A stretch of 64,000 bases of DNA. Source: Mytilus galloprovincialis. Lineage: Eukaryota > Mollusca > Bivalvia > Mytilida > Mytilidae. This document shows positions 35,830-46,900 of this stretch, in pieces (position 1 is the stretch's first letter; each line of letters starts with the position of its first letter). The notes under the pieces were generated by a model. That model saw nothing but the letters and a program-made list of their open reading frames with translations. It was not told where the DNA came from and searched no databases. The stretch is from assembly GCF_965363235.1 (NCBI RefSeq), contig NC_134848.1:64670681-64734680 (forward strand). Direction: 5' to 3'. Made by a program: the position numbers and the translations under genes.

Positions 35830-38800
35830 CCCGAGTATTTTCAATAGATTTATTAAAAACGTAAATTTATAAATATGACTATGGCAATTATAAATTGTGT
35901 CAATATAGAGGTTCTGACTACTGAAATAAAACTATGTTTAATTTCAATGTGCCTAATCAAGTTTAATTATAAATTTGTTTTGTATATCTGCATGAAAAAG
36001 CACTTTACAATTAATATAGTTTAATTCCACTGTGTAAAGTTCCAAAACATCATTAAACTTCAAACAATTCATTTCAATTGGCTGATTGCTAATAACTTTA
36101 ATTGATTTTAAATTGAATGTTATAAATTATTCAAAATATTGCTTCAAACAATTTAAATTAACGAAATTGGAATTTTATCTTTGGTTAAATGGTTCATGCA
36201 AAAACAATACGTTACAAATATCACAATGAAAATCTTAAATTTAGTTTGACACGCAGGTTCTTCATAATTGTTGTTTAAATGTTAACAAGGTTAATGAAAC
36301 CCGGATTTGTTTTTGCTTAATAAAATTATGACTACTGAGCAGAGGTGTACTGATATTGCCGTAATTTTTGTAATTGAAGCCAGCAGTTTTATAAATAAAA
36401 GTACAAGTTCCCATATAATCTCCAAATGTTCATATTTATCTATGTCTACATATATTTATGTTTACAAAGCGTAGCAGACATGTGTGAATTCTAGTTTCAG
36501 GTCAAAGTTGTGGAAATATTGTATGGTTATTTCTATATTTAATATAGATATGTTTACACTCGGATCTTTAATTCAAGCGAAGTGTTATTCAATTAGTAAA
36601 TAATAAGGGTAATTCATGCACAAACCTTTTCATACATTGAAAGCATATCCTTGAACTATGTATTCAATGTTATGAGAAAAATAGTTCAACTGTGGATTGA
36701 TATATGCACTATTCTGAAAGTTATACTCAAAATATTCTTTGGCTCACAGGATAATTGTGAAAAGAATTTAACTTATATATACCGAAACTATCTATATTTT
36801 AATACCTTATTTATTTTTACAGTTTCTGTTTACATTTATCTATGAGATTCAAAAACACGAACAATCAATTTCAGAATTTTGCCTAAATTATTTAAGAAAT
36901 GTCCATTTCAATGAATCAATAACGAGATAAAAAGGAAATGAAGTAATGAAGTAAACGATTGAACGTTGCAGCAACTGGTTACATCTTTTATTCATTATTT
37001 TAATTAAAATACGTCCTAAAATAAAAATGAATATCTTATTATTTAGCATCAATTTTGTCCTGTTGGTGAGAAGAGAAAATACTTCGAGCAAGAATCTTCT
37101 TTTTACTAACTATATTTGTATTCACCTTCTTATGAGTCAGATAATCAATTTATTTCCTTTAAAAATTACCTCCTTTTTTTAATGTGCTTTTTAATGTGCA
37201 TGGGCATTTTAGCTTGAGAACATTAATGCACATTTCATACATTTAGATGTAGAAAGTGATTTTAGTGAAAATATTTTCACCTTTACAAAATTATTTTAAT
37301 ATAATTTATAAATGAACCAATTTTTAAAGATATTTTGCTAATGGTTATAAATTGTTACAGTTGTGTACATTTCAAGTATTTAAAGCAACTCGGAGAAATG
37401 GTCATCTTGCTACTTTCCATTTATTCTCATCTATTAAAGTTAGCATGCTCACGCATGCAACGATTTGAATTAATACATTATATAAAACTTTGACCTAAAT
37501 CTTAGTTTTTGGAATTTTGGGTCCTCAATGCTCTTCAACTTTGTGCTTGTTTGGCTTTATAATATTTTGATCTGACCGTCACTGATGAGTCTTATGTAGA
37601 CGAAACGCGCGTATGGCGTATTAGATTATAATCCTGGTACCTTTGATAACTATAAGCAAGTGAGGACATAATTACTCAAATCAGAAAACCATGGATCCTC
37701 ACGTCTTACTGTCTATGAGTTGCATCAACATTTCGTTTTGAAAAATAGTCATATGAATATACATTTTTTTTTAAAGAATATGATAGTAATTTCTTCAAGA
37801 CAAGAAAACGTGATGCAAAAAGTGCATTCATTACTTTTGGCTCTTTTGAAAACGTATTTAAACATAATATAAAATTTTCAGCTTAAACTATGTGATATTT
37901 TAGAGTCACCTTTTTCTATATACCTCTTAGGTTTAGATATTGAAAAATGTAAAGAAAATTATGCAGTTATCTTGCAATATTATAAAAAGATCCCATGTGT
38001 TTATACACAAACACACAACTATATGGGAAATGAAGGAGATATTTGCTGCAAGTTTTTAGCGATACTTTGAATGTTGAACTGGAACAAATAAATACAAAAC
38101 CAACGTAAGTAATCAGGACTATTGCATAAATTATTGTATTCATTACATATGATATATGTTCATAATTAGTTTTGTTACATCTATTTGTATATGATATTTG
38201 CATTTTCATTTGCATACATACTACTGTAAACATATTTTATTAAAGAAATAGTTATACATGTTAGGTATATATATACATATATAGCTACAAGGGTAAAGAC
38301 ATAAATACGAAATATACAAAATATTCAATAATACGGATTAGGGAACAAGAGCCGTATTCTTATATAATTCCGTCTCCATAAATTCGAAAATAAAATTACA
38401 AGCTATGAATACATGCTGAATATATATATTGAATTTCAATTTATGTGTCTGAGAATTTATCTTATTGATTTGATCTTGAACTTGAACCTTAAGCACTTTT
38501 GTATCAGTTTTAATTCATTCATCTGTCTTTTCCGTCAACATAATTTCATTTATCTATGGCAGCTAATCCTTGTACCATACAGTGTAACATAAATATATAC
38601 AATAAACCTTGATCAATTTAAATCACCAACCCAGGTAGTACAAATAACTGAATTATAACCCAATATGATCACTGAAGCATTTTGATTAGCAAAATTGTGT
38701 TGACAAACTGTCTAGGAACTCTCTCAGGAAAATTTAACATAAGGTATATTTGGATTATGGTCAAAAACTGTTTCATTTTTTTTAACATCATCTTTTTCAA

Positions 38801-39900
38801 CTATTTTGATGAAGTTGAATCCAGAAAAGCGCTTCAGATGCATATATTTTATGCACTTAATTTCATTTTGTTAATGCTACACTATAAGTTGAAAATGAAA
38901 ATTAAGCAGATATATATTCCAGTTATAGTTCATTTGAGTCCTATAATTCACAATAATCAAGGTATTTGCATTGAATATCTATACAAACTCTCGTAATTTT
39001 TTTCCTAAATCAATTACAAAGTTGTTTGATCTGTCTTAAGTTAAAACTTTCTTAGCATGATAAAGAATGGTTAAGGAGCCAATGGATACACCGTCACAAC
39101 AACTGGTCATGTGTTATATTGCTAATATAATTTTAGAACAATTATTCAACTATGAATAAGTAGAATATTATTATCAGTATATTTAGTAGACTATATTAAT
39201 ATGTACAAATATCATTATGGTTCTTGTTATTTTCTTTTGTCGTTAAATGCTATATAGATTCCATTCTCTAATTAAACAGATAGCAGTAGAGGTTTGACTA
39301 CAAGCTAATTTCATTATGTCCATATATCTTTGATGTCCGAAAATTTGTTACACACGAGGAGAGTTTTGTTTATAAAAAAAAAAATCAGTGACGCCCGAAT
39401 AAAAGAATTAATAAAGACAACCCCGACCCCACCCATTTATTGCCATGATTATAATTTTAATGCTCTATGATCTCTGAGTTGCAAATACTTTATGATAGTA
39501 TCCAACAGCACTCTGATTATTTCACACACCCTCGCCTCTCTATTAACATTTTTGATTCTTGCTGAGTAATGAGTGAAAGTTATCGAGTGTGTGTTCTCTT
39601 TGTATAAACGTTTTAAAATCTAAAGCATCAATAACCAAACATTTTGACATTTGAACCTGAACATTTTTCATTCATGTCTAAACTGTTTTCATGTATTCAA
39701 TTTGTTAATTTATTCATCTTTATCTAGTGTATTGCTATTGGTAGAGATTTAATATATCTTTGATTGTCGTATAATTTAAAATAGATTTGTATATTGGTAT
39801 AGTATAAAGACGGGTTAAAACTGTATATGGGTACCAAAGTATTTTGCATTCACATAGTATATATTACATAATAAGGTAGAAAGATTTCACAACTAATGAT
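35830..39900. other. Long gene-free AT-rich stretch
   Basis: Apart from the dispersed repeat copy at 37510-37650 and a partial repeat near 36297-36370, I see no exon with splice support on either strand. Short frames here are AT-rich and lack domains. Confidence 0.45.
37510..37650 (+). repeat. Dispersed repeat, GACGAAACGCGCG family
   Basis: The best-kept copy here: CTCAATGCTCTTCAACTTTG, CGTCACTGATGAGTCTTATG, GACGAAACGCGCGTATGGCG, AATCCTGGTACCTTTGATA. Confidence 0.75.
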
Positions 39901-39930
39901 GTATGAGATATTTAGGTTGTTGCACCTTAA

Positions 39931-40126
39931 CTTGTTGACGCGGAAATGAGTTCACTTCCGTAAAAGCTTAAATCAAATTCGTTTTACGGGATTGTACGGA
40001 AAGTAATATAAAAACATCAGAGCGCTGTTGGATACTCTCACTAACTTGTTGACGCGGAATTGAGTTCACTTCCGTAAAAATTTAAATCAACTTCGTTTTA
40101 CGGGACTTTACGGAAAGGAATATAAC
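39931..40126. repeat. 114-bp tandem duplication
   Basis: CTTGTTGACGCGGAA starts at 39931 and 40045. Each unit also contains CACTTCCGTAAAA and CGTTTTACGGGA, which pair as a short inverted repeat. Confidence 0.9.
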
Positions 40127-40305
40127 AAAATATCGAACTCCAAAAAATAAATCAAAACAGACAGTCGTTTATCAAATGGCGAAATCATAAGTGATATGTC
40201 TACACTAATGCTATTACATTGTTCCTTTATAAGTTAAAAAAATCTTTTTCATGTATAACAGAATTCTAAAAATGTTCCTACTTCAATTGCCATATAATGG
40301 CTCTT

Positions 40306-40640
40306 AAGGATGTACACCTCTGAGGAGGCAAACATTTCTAGAATTAGATTTTTGTTCTTAACCGGATTTTTGAGTTTATAAGACTGTAACAAAAATATTG
40401 GTGAAGAAAAAAACATATGGTGATGCACTTCTTTTTTTTGCTATGGACCTTTGAAAATACCCAATTTTTTATGATTTTTCCATTTTTCATCAATTTTTAC
40501 CTATTTTTGGGTTATTATCATGTAAACAATTACAGTTCCACAAATAAACTTTTTTTTATACTTTATATAAAGATGAAGTGGACCAATATGAATAAATTTA
40601 ACTTAAACAAACCAAAGGTAGGTGTTTATATAAGAAAGTT
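40306..40640. mobile_element. Possible element with a TTAAGGATGT start
   Basis: It begins TTAAGGATGTACACCTC, like the 23221 element. The right end is not clear. The 85-codon frame inside it is low-complexity. Confidence 0.35.
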
Positions 40641-41884
40641 TTATGTCTCAAATTATAATTCACATACCACTTAACTGCTTACATCAACTTCATTTTAACT
40701 TTGGTGTATAGTTGTCTCATTGGCAATCATACCAAATATCCTTATTTTCATACTATAAGAGTTAATAATGTAAAATATGAACAATTGATTATGATGTCAC
40801 AAGTATATTTTTGTCATCACGCAAGAATGGGTCTTACCCCAAAACACATTTAGCATTGCAATGGGTTTTTTTTATAAAAAAAAACAAAACAACTGAATGA
40901 ACTTTTTCGATGATTTTTTTTTAAATCTAAATTTAAAATCATTGTTATACATTGCATGTTGATAGCAAATCTCTGATGAGTTTATTTATATACATTTAAC
41001 CAGTTCCAACCAGAAATCGAGAAAGAATTTTCTCATCACCGTTCCGCACTTATTCAAAACATATCTTTAATATAATATGCATTGTAAATTTTGTTACCTA
41101 CTTATGAAATAGTCATTTATTTGAACCACCCTTTTCTGCATATATTACCGAGCCCAAATCTATATCATTTAAAAGAGTTAATAAAGGTTTTGTAATATCA
41201 AAGTCACGATGATCAAATATTTTATAATCATGTGAAAAACTGCAATTTTCTATCATCAATGAAACGTGAACAGTTTAAAAATGATTGATCGCGTTTAACT
41301 TGTTCAAAATTAAAATTAAAATCAAGTCGGTTAACATTCAACATTATTTGTTATTTATTATAACTAGTTACCTGTAAATATATTGTTATGATAAATGTTT
41401 ATTTGAGCAAATAAATGGACATATTCATTAAAATAATGTAAATTCATTATCAAAAACTAAGGAAAATATTAATTATTATGTAATTATAAAGATGAAGTGA
41501 ATATAAATAATGGTTCTTTATTCAGTTGGAGATCAGGCACCTACCAATTTTCTTGTTGAGGATGCATGTTTTCCCCCAACCTAACCAGGGTTCATCGATT
41601 TGTATTAAAAAAAAACACTTACATGTAGTTAATAATTTACAAGAGTAAGACATTTTTTCTGAAACTTAATCTAGAAAATTGTTTTCCTAAATAGTTAGAA
41701 GCACACATTTTGTTCACTTCTCCATTGAAGAAAAAGTATATTTCAGAAATATAGAATAAAGCTATGTTAATTGATCAATAAAACAATGCAGCCATTAACA
41801 AAATCAAATTAAAGGGTGATGTCTTAAAAGTGGTATTGCTATTAAATCATTTAGTCAGTGTTTGATTGGCACTTTTAAGGTTAA

Positions 41885-42095
41885 ATCTTTAATAAAAGAG
41901 GGACGAAAGATACCAAAGGGACAGTCAAACTCATAAATCGAAAATAAACTGACAACGCCATGGCTAAAAATGAAAATGACAAACAGACAAACAATAGTAC
42001 ACATGACACAACATAGAAAACTAAAGAATAAACAACACGAACCCCACCAAAAACTAGGGTTGATCTCAGGTGCTCCGGAAGGGTAAGAGGTTGAA
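41885..42095 (-). mobile_element. 5'-truncated copy of the retroelement tail
   Basis: On the minus strand it runs from CTTACCCTTCCGGAGCACC to GACTGTCCCTTTGGTATC. It matches the 3765-4350 fossil over about 210 bases. Confidence 0.6.
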
Positions 42096-42787
42096 GAAAT
42101 GTAGAGAAAAAATGTAAACAATGAAGGATAAACTCAAGGTCAAATAACTAATACGGTATCGTTGATATTTGTTTGGTTAAACTTTTTGTAATCTTGTTTT
42201 CCGGTATTTTTAAGTTAAGCATTATTCAGTTCTGATATAGTCTAATGTTGTTTACCATCTTCGCAAGATTTTGTAGTAAGCTGTCATTCGTAACAGACAG
42301 AGAGTTCGTAGCACATGTATGTGTCATATTAAACTCAAATAATTTTCCTCCCGATTACTGCTTCTTTCTACATGGAGTGCACAGTTTGATGGTGTGCATC
42401 TCCTATTTAGACTAAATTCAATATATTTTTCCCGACCTCCTATGTATGGAACGTTGTAATCATTGACATTGAATCTCATGTCCAACTCCACACGTCATTC
42501 TTCATACCGTTTAATATTTGCAATTTGGCAAAAAACGTTGTTTCCATTTTTTTTTAACTCTTTGTTGATATTATTGCCTAGACTGTAAGAAATTAGTGTG
42601 CCTTCTCTTCAAATGAAAATATATGTTGGTCTGTATTTATTCCATCACTTGTTTGCTTAAACAACGGTGACAGTTTACAAATGTTGGTTGTACACAAAAC
42701 TTTAAATTGTTCGAAATACTATAACGGTTTCATTTCCCCGAGAAAAATACCATACCTTAGATAGGTCTAGCAAGACAGTTTGAAATT

Positions 42788-42915
42788 AAGGTCCCAATGC
42801 TCTTCAAATTCGTACCTTACGTATCCTTTTTAACTGTTTTATTCGATCCTTACTGGTGAGTCTTTTGAAGCGAAACGTGCTTCTAGTTTATAAATTCATA
42901 AACCTGGTATTTTTT
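42788..42915 (+). repeat. Dispersed repeat, GACGAAACGCGCG family (diverged)
   Basis: Contains CCAATGCTCTTCAAATTCG, TGGTGAGTCTTTTGAAGCG and AAACGTGCTTCT. Confidence 0.55.
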
Positions 42916-42949
42916 CTTCCACAAATGCGTTAAACGGAAGATAAAACAA

Positions 42950-43405
42950 ACAAGAAGCTGTCACAACGACCGCAAACCGGATTTATTAACATTTATTTGT
43001 GTCCTGGCAATATCACCAGAACCATAACTGATGAACGGTGAAAGTGAAAATCGTCTATATCAAATTTGACCTCCATTTTGTCATCAGTAACAAGTACAAC
43101 ATATTAAAATTTGAAAAGCTTTGGTTGAACAGTTAATGCGTAAATGCACGGACACGACTGGAAATGACATTTTTCAATCTTTCAAGAACCATAACTCCTG
43201 AACGGTAAAAGTCAAAATCGTCATTATTGAACTTGACCTTCATGTTGTTGTCAGTAACAACATATTAAAATTTTAAAAGCTTTGGTTGAACTGTTCATGA
43301 GTAATTGCACGGACAACATTTGGTTGCCGCTCGCCCGACCGCCCGACTGCCCGACCGGCGTACATCCCCAAATCAATAACCGACATTTTTGTCACAAAAA
43401 TCCGG
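42950..43405. repeat. Bivalve dispersed repeat with a duplicated interior
   Basis: Two units share AGAACCATAACTSMTGAACG, GTMAAAATCGTC..ATT and AAAGCTTTGGTTGAAC, spaced about 170 bases. It ends in a C/G-rich CCGACCGCCCGACTGCCCGA run. Confidence 0.6.
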
Positions 43406-43979
43406 CTAATAAAACAACAACCTCAGTTTAACTTTGTCTTGAGTAAAATTTAATTTCAGTTTTTGTAAATACATGATTTATTGGCAGATAATTTATTAAT
43501 ATGATAGTTCAGAATATAAAACAAACGTTAACAAATTATGAACTATTCAGTTGATGAGTAAGTTCCAACCATGAATGATATTGCCCAAATTGTTAAAACA
43601 CACACTACCTAGCCTATTTTCAAAGTAATGAACGTCGGGTATATTTTACTGATAGACAATTGAATAGGTCAAAAGAAAATTAATGCTATAAAGCACAGTT
43701 TTACAACTAAATTTCTTCAAACATATAAATAATTTATTACATGATATAACAAACTTATAAACCAATACATTGTTCTTGTAATATCATTGAATATGAAGTT
43801 ATCCAAACAGTATATTAAGTGTTTAACACTTAAATGTTAATGAACAATGATGAAGCCTGGTATCTTTAATGAATTGGACGGTATAGGTGATGTAAACGAA
43901 AATACTCAGCACATCGTATAAACTGAATGAATTCAGTATATTGATATGCCATTCAACAGTATTTTGAAATTCAAATGCG

Positions 43980-46900
43980 TTAGAATTTGGAATTGAAAAC
44001 AGCATCAAATCCAAAATTGTTATCCCTGAAAAAGAGAGAGAAACATAATAGATTTATATAGTACAGAAACCCGTTTCCCGTTTGTAATTAAAAAAAAGGT
44101 AAGTTTTTCTTAGAAAAATCAACATATTTGATATTTAGATAATACTGACAAAAATTTGAAAAAAAATTAAATGACGTTGAAACTACACACAATACATTTC
44201 GAATTGTAGTTATTGGGTTTTGTAGTTATTGAGTTTTTTGTAGAGTCTCTTGTTTGTCTTTTCGATTTTCACTTTTCTTGCCATGGTATTATGAGGGGTG
44301 GTAGGACCTTTATCGGGACTCCGGGATCGGCTTTTTTTTAAGCTCGGGATTTCGGGATTGACCCTTTCGGGATCCGGGAATTCTGTTTTTACGAATTTCG
44401 GTCCTCGAGATTTTGTGTTTTTAAGCCCGGGATTTCGGGATTTCGTTTTTTCAAGCCCGGGATTTCGGGATCAGGACCCCTCCTATCACCCCTCTATTAT
44501 CCTTTTATTTTCAACATATGAATTTGAATATCCCTTTAGTATATTTGTCCTCTCGATCTTTGAAAGTGTTATCAATGAAAACCTTTCCCAAATCTCTGTA
44601 TGACCCAAATCGAGATAGAGGTAATAAGTGTGTTATTCTTTACCTCTTCCATATAGCAGATTGAATTATTTTGAGAATAAAGTTTTTTTGTGACATTTAT
44701 ATCAAGAACAAGTTTTTGCAAAAGAAATAAATACATTTCCTTTGTTCATTGTAAAATTGGATTTTGAATTTGGACTAGAGAAAAATGTGAATTTGCTTTC
44801 AAATATTCTCAATTGCATACATGTACTTATAATTAACGAATTAGATTTAGAGTCTCGTGACGGAACGGTTTTGTTCTTATGAAGGACACATTTATGCATG
44901 TGAATATCAAATAATCAAGAAAATCAGATATGATTCGGTTTTGCATATCTATATCATCGTTTATCATGTGTTGATCTACTTAACCTTGTCAAATACTGCG
45001 GTAGATAATGTTCTCATGCTAATATTCTATTTTTTTTTAAATATATATATGGAATTGGACATTCGGATGTAGTTAACCATGGTAAGCAAACGATGCTGGA
45101 ATGAAAACGGCATCATCAGTTTAATAGAAAATATAAAAAGAAATTATATTAAAATACTTACACTGGTCTCCAGAGAAACGGGTCTCTATTGTGAAGAAGA
45201 GCTCTTCTGTAAAAACAAAAATGGCATGAGTTATATGTTTTCCAAATTCACCCGTACATTTTTTTTCAGAAATTCCGCTGCTACATGGTAAACACTCAAT
45301 CGATTGTAAACAGGACTTTACATCATGTATATCAAGGATTGTACGTTTAGGAAGTTAATTTTGTAATGAGCTATATTCTAAACAATCAAAAGGAATAAAG
45401 TTACTGAAATCCCAAAATGATTTCATTTTCCGTAGATTGATGCATTAGATTTGTAATAAGTTTCTCTTTTATATCGATGTAGTTGTAAGACTCGTGTTCA
45501 AATCTTTTCTATAAATCTTACCCGATTGATACTGTTTCCTTTAAAAAAAATGAAATTGAATCAGTTTCATCAGCCTTTATGCTCTTTGACCAAATATGAA
45601 TTTTAAAACAGAAGCCTAAAAAACAAAATTCCTAAAAACTGAAAAAGATTCTTTAAAAAATGACTAATAACTTACTTGTTGAATTCTGTTAAACTCTTCA
45701 AATCATCTCGCATGGGCCAGTCACCTTGGTAACTGAAAAGAAACAACTACTATTACAGTTTTTTCTTTATAAAAAGTATTGACAATCTAAAATGGTTCTA
45801 TTCATGTAAAGTGTCATTTAAATTGGTTTATTAATGCACTGCAAGTTCTGATGTAAGATCTGTAAACAGTCTATTCTCTTTGTCTTTAAATACTATACTT
45901 TTTTATGTGCGGTGAGGGAGAGGAATGGACAGATTTCACCTTCGATAACACAAATGAAATACTATACTTTTTTATGTGCGGTGAGGGGAAGAGTGGACAT
46001 ATTTCACTGTCGATACTACAAACGTTACTACTAACGTAACCGTGCGTCCTATTCTCTTGTGTTGTGTATTTCTCTCTATCTTATCAGTGGACAGTGGGGA
46101 TTTGCTGGGATTTAACAGAATATGGAATAATAAAACCAAGAACAGGAAAGACCAGCCAAAAAAATAAAAATGGATAATGATTGAATGATAAATATAGACT
46201 ACAGACTGATGGGGAAATATAACGAATTGAGAAAATGTCATAACATTTAAGAATACAAATGTAGACCTCACCCCTCACCCCCTGTCCCATCTCCTCTCCG
46301 TCCATTATGTATATTTTGAATACGTTTTAGTATTAAAAAAAAAAAGGAGAATATGTAAGCCATAGTTATAGAGTATAAATGTAACAGAAACGAATCTAAC
46401 TCATTGTTACTACTTTCAATATTTGTCTATACTATAATTTATCATTTAGGTTCATGTTTGTTCTTTTAGTCATGGTTTTGTTTGTGTTTCCTCGACTCAT
46501 TGTTTTAATTGCTTTTCCGATTTTTAATGGGGTTTGTGCTGCTCAGTTTTGAGTTGTCTATGTTGTGTTAATGTGTATTGTTGTCTGTCTGTCTTTTATT
46601 TGTTTTTCGTTTTTTGTCATGGCATTGTCAGTTTGTCTCGAATTATGATATAAAAAAGAAGATGTTGTATGATTTCCAATGAGACAACTGTCAACAAGCG
46701 ACTAAAATGACACAGACATTAACAACTATAGGTCACCGTACGGCCTTTAACAATGAGCAAAGCCCATACCGCATAATCAGTTATAAAAGGCTATGAGTTT
46801 GGATATCACTTTAGTATCTTTTATCTCTCCTTTTGGTATTATCTCTTTTGTGTTTATAACATACATAACTTACACGCCTTTCGGTTTCTCGTTTGGATTC

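Larger units (their letters stand above)
40700..43979. other. Gene-free stretch between repeats and gene C
   Basis: It holds a repeat scrap at 40705-40745 (GTTGTCTCATTGGCAATCAT), the retroelement tail at 41885-42095 and the repeat at 42950-43405. The minus strand near 43731 carries AATAAA, a candidate poly(A) signal for gene C. Confidence 0.45.

Noticed and set aside
43823-44014. 63-codon minus-strand frame
   Set aside because: It overlaps the terminal exon of gene C in another frame. The frame DNNFGFDAVFNSKF fits the upstream phase.
44298-44603. 101-codon frame rich in PGFRD repeats
   Set aside because: It is the translation of the GC-rich MITE and its flank.
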